Below are positions 51,819-61,358 of a stretch of 64,000 nucleotides of DNA, in pieces. Where the stretch lies: positions 49,036 to 113,035 of the forward strand of contig ONRQ01000007.1 in the NCBI GenBank assembly GCA_900320285.1, given 5' to 3'. Under the pieces are notes generated by a model that made no database searches, was not told the origin of the DNA, and worked only from the letters and a program-made list of their open reading frames with translations. The stretch comes from an uncultured Eubacteriales bacterium (GTDB lineage: Bacteria; Bacillota; Clostridia; Peptostreptococcales; Anaerovoracaceae). The first letter of the stretch is position 1. Each line of letters opens with the position of its first letter. The translations under genes were made by a program, and so were the position numbers.

Positions 51819-52291
51819 TCAACGAAATCAGCATAAGGCAGGCAAAGCTTTACGACGTACCTGCAATGGCTCGTATAGAGCGTGATTCATTCGGAGCTCC
51901 GTGGAGCGCTGACGAGATAACAAAAGATGTAACCGCGGGCGGCAATGTCTATGTTGCTGTTGCGGAATGCGGTGATGAAAAGGCCGGATACGGCGAGATC
52001 CGGACTGTCGCCGGAGAGGCCCAGATATACAATATAGCGATCGCACCTGAATTCAGAAGGGCAGGCATTGGAGAAGCGCTTCTGCGCCATATGATCGCTA
52101 AGGCTGAAGATGACGGATGCGAAGTGGTGACGCTTGAGGTCAGAGGCGGCAATGAGGCTGCCATGGCACTGTACCATAAGCTCGGCTTCCGTGAGGTCGG
52201 ACGTCGCAAGGGATATTATGCTAAGGGAGGCGAGGATGCTGTTCTGATGGATCTCGACCTCCGCAAAATAGAAGTAGAAGTAGAGATATAA
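51815..52291 (+). CDS. rimI: Ribosomal protein S18 alanine N-acetyltransferase RimI-like
   Basis: A 158-residue GNAT enzyme with [23 protein letters not shown] (acetyl-CoA site) and [27 protein letters not shown], the RimI C-terminal signature. ATGA overlap with tsaB suggests coupling. RimI acetylates the N terminus of S18 in E. coli; in Firmicutes the physiological substrate is less certain. Confidence 0.92.
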   Translation: MINEISIRQAKLYDVPAMARIERDSFGAPWSADEITKDVTAGGNVYVAVAECGDEKAGYGEIRTVAGEAQIYNIAIAPEFRRAGIGEALLRHMIAKAEDDGCEVVTLEVRGGNEAAMALYHKLGFREVGRRKGYYAKGGEDAVLMDLDLRKIEVEVEI

Positions 52292-52296
52292 AAGCA

Positions 52297-53313
52297 ATGA
52301 AAGACGGGAGATTCCTTACACTTGGAATAGAGACAAGCTGTGATGAGACTGCAGCCTCGGTGGTAGCCGACGGCCGCTTTGTCATGAGCAATGTAATAAG
52401 CTCCCAGATTGACATACACACTGCTTACGGCGGAGTCGTGCCCGAGATAGCCTCCAGAAAGCATCTTGAGCGCATCAACGATGTAATAGGCAAGGCGCTC
52501 GATGATGCCGGCGTAAGCGCAAAAGAAATCGACCTGATAGGTGTCACATACGGCCCGGGTCTGGTGGGGGCACTTCTGATAGGGGTTGCCGCCGCAAAGG
52601 CCATGGCTTACGCCTGTGACATACCGCTTGTAGGCGTTAATCACATGCATGGACACATAGCTGCAAACTATCTTGAACATGAGGAACTTGAGCCGCCGTT
52701 CATGGCTCTCATAGTATCCGGCGGTCATACCGAGATAGTCAATGTTCCTGATTATAATAAGTGTGAAAAGCTCGGAGGCACGCGCGATGACGCAGCAGGA
52801 GAAGCATTCGACAAGGTTGCCAGAGTAATAGGCCTCGGATACCCGGGAGGACCTAAAATCGATAAGGCAGCTAAAGAAGGCGATCCTGACAGCATTGCTT
52901 TCAAGCGTGTTTATCTTGAGCAGGGAAGTCTTGATTTCAGCTTTTCGGGACTCAAGACACAGGCGCTCAATTATCTTAACCAGGAGAGACAGGCAGGCCG
53001 GGAGATAAATGTAAACAACGTGGCTGCGAGCTTCCAGGAAGCCGTAGTCGAAGTCATAGCAGACAAGGCCGTTATGGCTGCTGAAAAGTACGGACAGAAT
53101 CGTATAGTTATGGCAGGCGGAGTTGCGTCAAATTCAAGGCTCAGAGCGCTGATGGAAGAAAAGGCCGGAAGCAGGGGAATCGATGTTCTGAAACCGAGCC
53201 CTGTGCTCTGCACGGATAACGGCGCCATGATAGCGTCTGCCGCATATTACGCGTACAGGTCAGGGGTAAAGCCTGATCTTGAGCTTGACGCGGTACCGGG
53301 ACTGGAGTTCTAG
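52297..53313 (+). CDS. tsaD: tRNA N6-threonylcarbamoyladenosine transferase TsaD
   Basis: A 338-residue ASKHA protein that transfers the threonylcarbamoyl group to A37. [16 protein letters not shown], the metal site [28 protein letters not shown] and GVASNSRLR are all present. It follows rimI by five bases. In older naming gcp, an O-sialoglycoprotein endopeptidase. Confidence 0.96.
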   Translation: MKDGRFLTLGIETSCDETAASVVADGRFVMSNVISSQIDIHTAYGGVVPEIASRKHLERINDVIGKALDDAGVSAKEIDLIGVTYGPGLVGALLIGVAAAKAMAYACDIPLVGVNHMHGHIAANYLEHEELEPPFMALIVSGGHTEIVNVPDYNKCEKLGGTRDDAAGEAFDKVARVIGLGYPGGPKIDKAAKEGDPDSIAFKRVYLEQGSLDFSFSGLKTQALNYLNQERQAGREINVNNVAASFQEAVVEVIADKAVMAAEKYGQNRIVMAGGVASNSRLRALMEEKAGSRGIDVLKPSPVLCTDNGAMIASAAYYAYRSGVKPDLELDAVPGLEF

Positions 53314-53316
53314 ATT

Positions 53317-55257
53317 ATGCTTATAATAACGGGCAAAGACATAAGCAAAGCGTACGGGACAGACATCATTTTTGAGGATGTCTGTTTTGGCGTGGAAAAG
53401 GGAGACCGTGTAGGCATAGTCGGAGCAAACGGCACTGGCAAAACGACACTTCTTGGGATCATCGCCGGAGACATAGAAGCAACATCCGGGAACCTGTATA
53501 TAAGAAACGACTTCAATATCGGATATCTGCGTCAGCAGAACCAGTTCGGCGGAAGCGGCACAGTAAGGTCGCAGGCAGAAAAGAGCTTCACACATCTGTT
53601 TGAGATGGAGAAAAAGCTCGAGAGACTGCAGCTGGCCATTGCCGATCACGAAAGCGAAAGCTTTGAAAGAGACCTTGAGGAATACACCCGCCTTATTGAG
53701 GAATATGAACGGAAGGGCGGTTACACATATAAGAGTGAGCTTGGAGCCATGCTGACCCATATGGGCTTCGATGAGGAAGCGCAGAACAAGGAGATCAGCA
53801 AGCTCTCAGGCGGAGAGAGAACGAGGCTGGCACTAAGCTGTCTGCTCCTCAGCAAGCCTGATGTGCTGATGCTCGACGAGCCTACCAACCATCTTGACCT
53901 GCATATGCTCGAATGGCTCGAGGCATATCTTGACAATTACAAGGGGACTATCATGGTAGTCTCACATGACAGATACTTCCTCGACCGCATCACCAATAAG
54001 ATATTCGATCTCGGTGGAGGAACTCTCGAGGCATATACAGGAAATTACTCGACCTTCCTTGTGAAGCGCGAAGAACACCTTGAGGCGATGCGCCGCGAAT
54101 ATGAGAAACAGCAGGCTGAGATCGCGAGGCAGGAAGATATGATCCGCCGCTTCAGACAGCATGGGACAGAGCATCTGGCCAAGCGCGCCGCTTCACGTGA
54201 GAAACGCCTTGCTATGATGGAGATAAAAGAAAAGCCTAAACTGAAGCAGAACAGGATGAAGCTCAGCTTTGAGGCGGACTTCAAGAGCGGCGGTGAGGTC
54301 ATCGAAGCAGAGGATCTCTCAAAGAGCTACGGCAGCAGAAAGCTGTTCGATAACGCAGGACTTCTGATACGCAAGGGTGAAAGGGTCTGCATAATCGGCG
54401 ACAACGGCATAGGAAAAACAACGCTGCTGAAGATCCTGATGGGACTGGAGAAACCCGATAACGGATATCTCAGGATAGGCTATAACGTAAACTTCGGCTA
54501 CTACGACCAGGGGCAGCTTTTGCTGGACGAAAACGAGACGGTCCTGGGAGAGATGAAGAACGCTTATCATCTTTACACGGACACTGAAATGAGATCGCTG
54601 CTCGGACGATTCCTCTTTACAGGGGATGATGTGTTCAAGCAGGTGAAGGATCTCTCGGGAGGAGAGAAGGCCAAGCTTTCACTTCTCAAGCTGATGCTTT
54701 CCGGTGCCAATACGCTGGTCCTGGATGAACCGACAAACCATCTGGATATTGAATCCAAGGAAATAGTTGAAGAGGCGCTGATGGAATTCGAAGGTACGCT
54801 CCTGATAGTCTCGCACGACAGATATCTACTTAACACCATCCCGGACAGGATACTCGAGCTTACTGAGCACGGTCTGGTGGAGTATAAGGGAAAGTTTGAC
54901 TATTATCTGGAAAAATCGGGAAGATCAGTCAGCCGCTCAGAAACTGAAGCGACCGCCGTCACTGCAAAAAGCGGAAGGGATGAACTCGAACTTACCAGAA
55001 AGCTCGTAACGGATTCCGAAGCAGAGCGAAAGGCAAAGAAGCAGAACGAGGCAGAAGAACGCCGCAGACAGAGAAGGGCAGAGAGTGTCGAGAACAGGAT
55101 ACATGAGATAGAAACCGAACTGGCTGACATCCAGGACGAAATGTCACTGCCGGAGAACGCTGCCAACCCTGAATGGATGCACGAAAAGGCTTCAAAAATG
55201 GCCGAACTGGAGGCGGAAGTCACTGCTCTTTATGATGAGTGGATGGAGCTTCAGTAA
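53317..55257 (+). CDS. ABC-F family ATP-binding cassette protein
   Basis: A 646-residue soluble protein with two ABC domains: Walker A GANGTGKTTL and GDNGIGKTTL; signatures LSGGERTRLALS and LSGGEKAKLSLL; both Walker B with DEPTNHLD. The interdomain linker (about residues 230-320) is rich in charged residues. A C-terminal coiled coil (SVENRIHEIETELADIQDEM) completes the YdiF-like plan. ABC-F proteins act on ribosomes (translation or antibiotic protection). The RBS GGAG lies inside tsaD. Confidence 0.92.
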   Translation: MLIITGKDISKAYGTDIIFEDVCFGVEKGDRVGIVGANGTGKTTLLGIIAGDIEATSGNLYIRNDFNIGYLRQQNQFGGSGTVRSQAEKSFTHLFEMEKKLERLQLAIADHESESFERDLEEYTRLIEEYERKGGYTYKSELGAMLTHMGFDEEAQNKEISKLSGGERTRLALSCLLLSKPDVLMLDEPTNHLDLHMLEWLEAYLDNYKGTIMVVSHDRYFLDRITNKIFDLGGGTLEAYTGNYSTFLVKREEHLEAMRREYEKQQAEIARQEDMIRRFRQHGTEHLAKRAASREKRLAMMEIKEKPKLKQNRMKLSFEADFKSGGEVIEAEDLSKSYGSRKLFDNAGLLIRKGERVCIIGDNGIGKTTLLKILMGLEKPDNGYLRIGYNVNFGYYDQGQLLLDENETVLGEMKNAYHLYTDTEMRSLLGRFLFTGDDVFKQVKDLSGGEKAKLSLLKLMLSGANTLVLDEPTNHLDIESKEIVEEALMEFEGTLLIVSHDRYLLNTIPDRILELTEHGLVEYKGKFDYYLEKSGRSVSRSETEATAVTAKSGRDELELTRKLVTDSEAERKAKKQNEAEERRRQRRAESVENRIHEIETELADIQDEMSLPENAANPEWMHEKASKMAELEAEVTALYDEWMELQ

Positions 55258-55264
55258 TCAGACT

Positions 55265-55339
55265 TTGTGAAAAAGTTGAACAATTTTGTTAAAAATTCTA
55301 CGCAAATCGTTGAAATGGTAAACATCCGTAGACTATAAT
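55265..55339 (+). promoter_or_regulatory. acpP promoter with candidate Rex-like site
   Basis: TTGAAA at 55310-55315, 18-bp spacer and TATAAT at 55334-55339. Upstream at 55265-55283 TTGTGAAAAAGTTGAACAA resembles a degenerate Rex operator (TTGT and ACAA halves), and the rex gene is downstream. The match is imperfect (19 bp, inner positions off). Confidence 0.4.
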
Positions 55340-55387
55340 TATTACAATATCAATGGGATAGAGCACTATTATATAAGGAGAAACAAT

Positions 55388-55615
55388 ATGACTTTTGATA
55401 AAATTCAGGCACTGATCGTAGAACAGCTCGACGTTGATCCATCGATGGTTACAATGGACACGGATTTCATGAAAGATCTTGAGGCGGACTCACTTGATGC
55501 TGTTGAAATCATTCTTGGAGTAGAGGAAGAATACGGAATTGAAATTCCTGATGATATTGCCGAGAACTTCACAAAGGTTGGCGATATCGTAAAATACGTA
55601 GATGCAAACAAATAA
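55388..55615 (+). CDS. acpP: Acyl carrier protein
   Basis: A 75-residue acidic protein with the phosphopantetheine attachment site DLEADSLDAVEIIL (Ser 35). It carries acyl chains in fatty acid synthesis. AAGGAG precedes the ATG. No fab genes adjoin. Confidence 0.95.
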   Translation: MTFDKIQALIVEQLDVDPSMVTMDTDFMKDLEADSLDAVEIILGVEEEYGIEIPDDIAENFTKVGDIVKYVDANK

Positions 55616-55631
55616 AAATCCGAGGTGCGCA

Positions 55632-56273
55632 ATGGGCAAGATGAAAGTTTCAAACGCGATCATCCGCCGGCTCCCTCGCTACAGAAGATATCTGGGATAT
55701 CTTCAGACAAAAGGCATCAAAAAGATATCCTCAAATGAACTCAGTGAGATGATAGGTTACACTGCATCCCAGATCAGACAGGACCTCAATACTTTCGGTG
55801 AGTTCGGTCAGCAGGGGTATGGCTACGAGGTCGACAGGTTATACAAGGAGATCAACAAGATCCTCGGGCTCGACAGAGAATACAAAACGGTAGTTGTAGG
55901 AGTGGGTAACCTGGGACAGGCTATTACCAACTACACATACTACTACAAGATCGGATTCAACATCATAGGACTATTTGATGCAAATCCAAGGATCGTAGGC
56001 AATGTCATCAACGATGTTGAGGTAATGGATGTTGCCGATCTTGAGGAATACTGCAAAAGAGAAAAAATAGATATAGGCATCATCTGCGTCAACAGAGAGA
56101 ATGCACAGAAAGTGGCAGACTCGCTGGTTTCGGGCGGCGTAAAAGGCATCTGGAACTTTGCGCCTATCGATCTCGAGATACCGGAGGGCATCGCGCTGGA
56201 ATCAGTGCATCTTTCGGACAGTCTCCATGCTCTGTCATTCATGATCAAGAACATGAGTGAAGGCAGGGACTGA
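55632..56273 (+). CDS. rex: Redox-sensing transcriptional repressor Rex
   Basis: About 213 residues. The N-terminal winged helix (AIIRRLPRYRRYLGYLQTKG; SSNELSEMIGYTASQIRQDLNTFGEFGQQGYGY) is diagnostic, and the Rossmann domain has VVVGVGNLGQAITNY. Rex senses the NADH/NAD ratio and controls fermentation genes in clostridia. The ATG at 55632 is chosen because GAGGTG lies nine bases upstream; the acpP stop is 16 bases before. Confidence 0.95.
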   Translation: MGKMKVSNAIIRRLPRYRRYLGYLQTKGIKKISSNELSEMIGYTASQIRQDLNTFGEFGQQGYGYEVDRLYKEINKILGLDREYKTVVVGVGNLGQAITNYTYYYKIGFNIIGLFDANPRIVGNVINDVEVMDVADLEEYCKREKIDIGIICVNRENAQKVADSLVSGGVKGIWNFAPIDLEIPEGIALESVHLSDSLHALSFMIKNMSEGRD

Positions 56274-56296
56274 CGGTATTCAGATCCGTACAAAAG

Positions 56297-56326
56297 AAAA
56301 TCCCGTAGCCATAGCTACGGGATTTT
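56297..56326. terminator. Terminator between rex and the minus-strand ferredoxin
   Basis: Thirteen-base-pair perfect arms AAAATCCCGTAGC and GCTACGGGATTTT with a four-base loop; usable from both directions. Confidence 0.9.
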
Positions 56327-56345
56327 GATCATTATTGCTGATCGA

Positions 56346-56513
56346 TTATGCCTCTACAGGAGCTCCTACAGGGCAGTTAGCAGCGCAAGCTCCGCAGTCG
56401 ATGCAAGCGCTCTCATCGATAACGTAAGGTGTTCCCTCTGTAATAGCCTCTACAGGGCAGTTACCAGCGCAAACTCCGCAACCGATGCAGTCTTCAGTAA
56501 TCTTGAATGCCAT
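56346..56513 (-). CDS. 2[4Fe-4S] ferredoxin
   Basis: A 55-residue clostridial-type ferredoxin starting MAFKITEDCIGCGVCAGNCP, with a second CIDCGACAANCP. All eight cysteines of the two clusters are present. TAAGGAGG lies seven bases ahead of the ATG and a canonical promoter is upstream. It is too short for common ORF cut-offs. It could accept electrons from the 2-oxoacid oxidoreductase at 33154-35700. Confidence 0.94.
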   Translation of the reverse strand: MAFKITEDCIGCGVCAGNCPVEAITEGTPYVIDESACIDCGACAANCPVGAPVEA

Positions 56514-56552
56514 AATATTACCTCCTTAGTGATAACAATATCTACGACATTG

Positions 56553-56581
56553 AGTATAACACTCGGGGTGCGGGTTGTAAA
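56553..56581 (-). promoter_or_regulatory. Promoter of the ferredoxin gene
   Basis: On the minus strand TTTACA, 17-bp spacer, TATACT, located about 40 bp upstream of the ferredoxin ATG. Confidence 0.75.
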
Positions 56582-56642
56582 TAACAAAAAAACAAAAAAG
56601 TACAATCCTACCAAATCGGTGGGAATTAGTGATTGCAAGGAT

Positions 56643-57521
56643 ATGAAGGTAGTTTCATTCACCGGAAAAAGCGGAACAGGCAAGAGTTTTCAGGCCACTG
56701 CATTAGCTCAGCGGCGCGGTTTTGATGCCATCATTGACGACGGCTTGCTCATCTACAAGGGACAGATAGTAGCCGGCAGTTCGGCAAAAAAGTGTGCTTC
56801 GAAGGCTGCAGCCATGAGGACCGCGCTCTTCAATTATGAAGCCCACAGGGAAGAGGTGAAGGATGCAATAGCGAACTATGATCCGCAGGCTCTTATGATA
56901 ATCGGCACTTCGGACAGAATGACAGACATAGTAGCTACGCAGCTCGGCCTGCCGCTCCCTGAAGAGCGCATATACATAGAAGATGTTACAACTGATGAGC
57001 AGCGGAAACTGGCCGCTCATTACCGCATAGAAGAGGGTGAGCATGTAATACCGGCTCCGTTGGGACAGCTCAGACGAGACTTTGCCGGCTACTTCATGGA
57101 CCCGATCAAACAATTCATACACAAGGCGCGCGGGAATGCCGTGGATGTGGATGAAGACCAGAAAGCGACAGAAGACGGCCCGAATGACCGCACCGTAGTC
57201 AGACCTACATTCAGCTATTTCGGCAGCTTCACTATAAGTGAGCAGGTCATAAGGGATATCATAAAGATCGCGGCGGAAGAATACGAATCGCATCTGGTAG
57301 TTGTTGACAGAATGAACAACGGAAAGCAGACAAACATGTCGGTGACCATAGATGTGATGGCAGTCAGAGATCCTGAGTCCATCGATAAGTGTATGGATCT
57401 GCAGCAGGATGTCTATGGAGCGCTTGTGAATATGACAGCATTTACCATAGACAGCGTCAACGTAAGAATCAGAGATATCGTCAGGGACAGGGAAGAGATG
57501 CTTTCCAGAAAACTCCACTGA
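56643..57521 (+). CDS. P-loop protein fused to an Asp23/Gls24-like domain
   Basis: About 292 residues. The N-terminal half has a Walker A motif VSFTGKSGTGKSFQATALA and ALMIIGTSDRMTDIVA, a fold like small nucleotide kinases or ATPases. From about residue 183 a domain begins TFSYFGSFTISEQVIRDIIKIAAEEY, with IDVMAVRDPESIDKCMDLQQDVYGALVNMTAFTIDSVNVRI, which resembles Asp23/Gls24 proteins. I do not recognise this combination. The ATG at 56643 follows CAAGGAT; the open frame further upstream runs antisense through the ferredoxin and is not coding. Confidence 0.75.
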   Translation: MKVVSFTGKSGTGKSFQATALAQRRGFDAIIDDGLLIYKGQIVAGSSAKKCASKAAAMRTALFNYEAHREEVKDAIANYDPQALMIIGTSDRMTDIVATQLGLPLPEERIYIEDVTTDEQRKLAAHYRIEEGEHVIPAPLGQLRRDFAGYFMDPIKQFIHKARGNAVDVDEDQKATEDGPNDRTVVRPTFSYFGSFTISEQVIRDIIKIAAEEYESHLVVVDRMNNGKQTNMSVTIDVMAVRDPESIDKCMDLQQDVYGALVNMTAFTIDSVNVRIRDIVRDREEMLSRKLH

Positions 57522-57536
57522 TGAAAAGGAATATGA

Positions 57537-58343
57537 ATGGTTTTTAAAAATATAAAAGATATAGATCTCACACATATATTCGAGTGCGGTCAGTGCTTCA
57601 GATGGGTGCCTGACGGTCCGGAAGCGTATTCCGGAGCCGCAGGCTCTTTTGCTGCGCACATCAGCCTTTCGGATGGTTGTCTGAATGTTGAGGCGACAGG
57701 CGGTGATGAAGAATTCTGGAGCCGATACTTTGACCTTGATACCGACTACGGTGCCATAAAGAAGAAACTGACTGACTCGGAACCGCTAATAAAACCTGCG
57801 ACCGAATACGGACAAGGCATACGCATACTTAATCAGGACCCGTTCGAGACCATAATCTCATTCATAATATCGCAGAACAACAATATTCCGCGTATACGCA
57901 AAAACATCGAATCACTTTGCCGCGCATACGGCGAGCCGATACCGGGCAGCGGGCTGCACGCCTTCCCGGCACCTGAAGCTCTGGCCGGCGCAAAAGTGTG
58001 CGACCTGGCAGAACTAAAGCTGGGATACAGGTGCGAATACATCAGGGCCAGTGCGGAGAGATATCTGAAAGAAGGGTGTCCGGAAACGCGCGAAGAATTA
58101 CTGGCGTTCCACGGCATAGGTCCTAAGGTCGCAAACTGCATAATGCTGTTCGGCCTCAGGGATACTGCGGCATTCCCTGTCGATACCTGGGTCAGGCAGA
58201 TCATGAATGACATGTATGGTTTTGAACTTAAGGACACAAAGGGAATGCAGGCGTTTGCAGCGGAAAAATACGGCGATCTGGCCGGATACGCGCAGCAATA
58301 TCTCTTTTACTATTACAGAGACAGATCGAGAAAACAAATGTGA
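57537..58343 (+). CDS. ogg: 8-oxoguanine DNA glycosylase, OGG1-like
   Basis: A 268-residue HhH-GPD glycosylase/AP lyase removing 8-oxoguanine. The early FECGQCFRW motif, the HhH segment AFHGIGPKVANCIMLFGL with the catalytic Lys (GPKVANC) and FPVDTWVRQI with the catalytic Asp match OGG1 relatives. RBS AAAAGGA is seven bases upstream. It starts 15 bp after the P-loop/Asp23-like gene. Confidence 0.9.
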   Translation: MVFKNIKDIDLTHIFECGQCFRWVPDGPEAYSGAAGSFAAHISLSDGCLNVEATGGDEEFWSRYFDLDTDYGAIKKKLTDSEPLIKPATEYGQGIRILNQDPFETIISFIISQNNNIPRIRKNIESLCRAYGEPIPGSGLHAFPAPEALAGAKVCDLAELKLGYRCEYIRASAERYLKEGCPETREELLAFHGIGPKVANCIMLFGLRDTAAFPVDTWVRQIMNDMYGFELKDTKGMQAFAAEKYGDLAGYAQQYLFYYYRDRSRKQM

Positions 58344-58364
58344 CGATTTCTTCACCCGGAAGTG

Positions 58365-58432
58365 TTGACACTTAGGTCCGGGGTGAGTACAATATGTTTT
58401 GGAATTTGGCACTCAAACATTCAGAGTGCTAA
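58365..58432 (+). promoter_or_regulatory. groESL promoter with CIRCE element
   Basis: TTGACA at 58365-58370, 17-bp spacer and TACAAT at 58388-58393. The HrcA operator CIRCE lies at 58406-58432: TTGGCACTC, nine bases, GAGTGCTAA, differing from the consensus TTAGCACTC by one base. Heat-shock control by HrcA is expected although hrcA is not in this window. Confidence 0.95.
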
Positions 58433-58459
58433 CAAATAGAACTGATCAGGAGGCATAAA

Positions 58460-58741
58460 ATGAGCATTGGAATCAAACCGCTCGGAGCAAGAGTAGTTAT
58501 AAAGAAAATGGAAGCCGAAGAGAAGACAGAAGCTGGACTGCTGCTGTCCGGAAGCGCAAAGGAGAAGCCACAGCAGGCTGAGGTCCTGGCTGTCGGCCCT
58601 GGTACAGAAGAAGAGCCTATGCAGCTTAAGGTTGGCGATATCGTAATCTTCAGCAGATACGGCGGAAATGATCTTAAATATAAAGGTGTTGAATACACGA
58701 TCATCAATCAGAAAGACATCCTCGCTACAATCGAAAAATAG
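58460..58741 (+). CDS. groES: Co-chaperonin GroES
   Basis: A 93-residue heptameric lid of GroEL, starting MSIGIKPLGARVVIKKMEAE with the mobile loop EEKTEAGLLLSGSAKEKPQQ. Normal length. AGGAGG precedes the ATG; groEL follows after 31 bp. Confidence 0.97.
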   Translation: MSIGIKPLGARVVIKKMEAEEKTEAGLLLSGSAKEKPQQAEVLAVGPGTEEEPMQLKVGDIVIFSRYGGNDLKYKGVEYTIINQKDILATIEK

Positions 58742-58757
58742 CAGCGGGTACATATAG

Positions 58758-60479
<1,722 letters not shown>

Positions 60480-60533
60480 AATTGGTGACGAAAAACATTC
60501 ATTACTTTAGGGATTATCTATCAAATAAAAGTA

Positions 60534-60573
60534 AAAAATGTGGAGACGGCCTATGCCAACTCCACATTTTTAT
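60534..60573 (+). terminator. groESL terminator
   Basis: AAAAATGTGGAG and CTCCACATTTTT form a 12-bp stem with a 14-base loop followed by TATTTG. Confidence 0.8.
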
Positions 60574-60618
60574 TTGCAATGACTTGCTTATGCGCTAGTA
60601 CTGAGCGTATTTGGAACA

Positions 60619-61010
60619 TTATGCAATTGATTGAATATGTATTGGCGTTTCGCCTCTCGGAAACAATTGTAAAAAGGAGTTATGAAATTTTTTTCTGCAT
60701 GACTCCGCGCTTTTTACCAATCTGTGTAGAAAAACATCATCTGGTGTTGGTTGTATCTTTTGCAAGGCGCTGGATTTGGGTTCCAATAATGAGATTTCAT
60801 CAATTATCGTAAAGCAGAATACTGTTAAGGCTCCATTCTGCGCTGATATTATCAGTGAATACTCATGTATAAACGACATGCTCTGTATTTTTTCTACATG
60901 GAGCCCTGCTTCTAGGGCGTTCATGTAGAATTTTTTTTGAAACTCCTTTTTGCAGTATGCTTTATGAGAATTGATAATTTCAAATAATAGATAAATAGGA
61001 AAGGAGAGTC
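60619..61010 (-). pseudogene. Coding remnant of unknown origin
   Basis: Reading from after an in-frame TGA near 61010, about 128 codons are open: PIYLLFEIINSHKAYCKKEF leads to the first ATG at 60924 (MNALEAGLHVEKIQSMSFIH) and ends RGETPIHIQSIA. The residue pattern is protein-like. An AAAGGAG lies 18 bases before that ATG, too far to be convincing. No family recognised. It lies inside the 34-bp imperfect inverted repeat only in part. Confidence 0.35.
60892..60938 (+). terminator. Strong plus-strand terminator without an assigned gene
   Basis: TTCTACATG/CATGTAGAA (60892-60900 with 60922-60930) and an inner GCCCT/AGGGC stem around GCTTCT, followed by eight T. No protein gene lies upstream on this strand after the groESL terminator, so it may end a small RNA starting after 60573. 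Confidence 0.6.
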
Positions 61011-61018
61011 CTCAATTT

Positions 61019-61193
61019 AGTCTGCGAATGCGAACAGCGATCCAGCTATCTTTACGTTCAGAAGATATATTCTGTTTCCTGCAGTTTCTTTTTCCAAAAG
61101 CACCTCGTTTTCAGCCAATGGCCATTGTACATCAGCGCAAATTTCATAACAATCACTCTTTTCAGTACACTGATAACAGGTTTTTTTATAAGC
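61019..61193 (-). pseudogene. C-terminal coding remnant
   Basis: On the minus strand a frame without start codon reads YKKTCYQCTEKSDCYEICAD then VQWPLAENEVLLEKETAGNR and ends YLLNVKIAGSLFAFAD plus TAA at 61019. The composition is protein-like, with a Cys-rich beginning. It may be the tail of a decayed gene; family unknown. Confidence 0.3.
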
Positions 61194-61256
61194 CTAAAAT
61201 TTAAAAAGTTAGGCACCTATAACATCAAAAAAACGCTTTATTTACCCCTGAAATAG

Positions 61257-61265
61257 TGCTATATT
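61257..61265 (+). promoter_or_regulatory. Extended -10 promoter candidate for guaB
   Basis: TGCTATATT with a weak TTTATT 17 bp upstream. The leader of about 85 nt has a hairpin AACGG/CCGTT at 61309-61327; no purine riboswitch is recognised. Confidence 0.45.
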
Positions 61266-61358
61266 GTGTGAAACAGCGCGAAAAAGCTGAAAAGTTAGTT
61301 ATATTTAACGGTTAACAATCAGCCGTTTTCTCTAAAAAAGTATAAAAAGAGGTGAATT

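Noticed and set aside
56325-56642. N-terminal extension of the P-loop/Asp23-like protein
   Set aside because: The extension runs antisense through an intact ferredoxin gene with its own RBS and promoter, and has no protein-like character.
60540-60812. Plus-strand open frame of 90 codons after groEL
   Set aside because: It starts in the groESL terminator stem, has no RBS and its composition does not look like a protein.
61019-61358. Guanine or other purine riboswitch ahead of guaB
   Set aside because: The leader lacks the conserved three-way junction loops; only a short hairpin is present.
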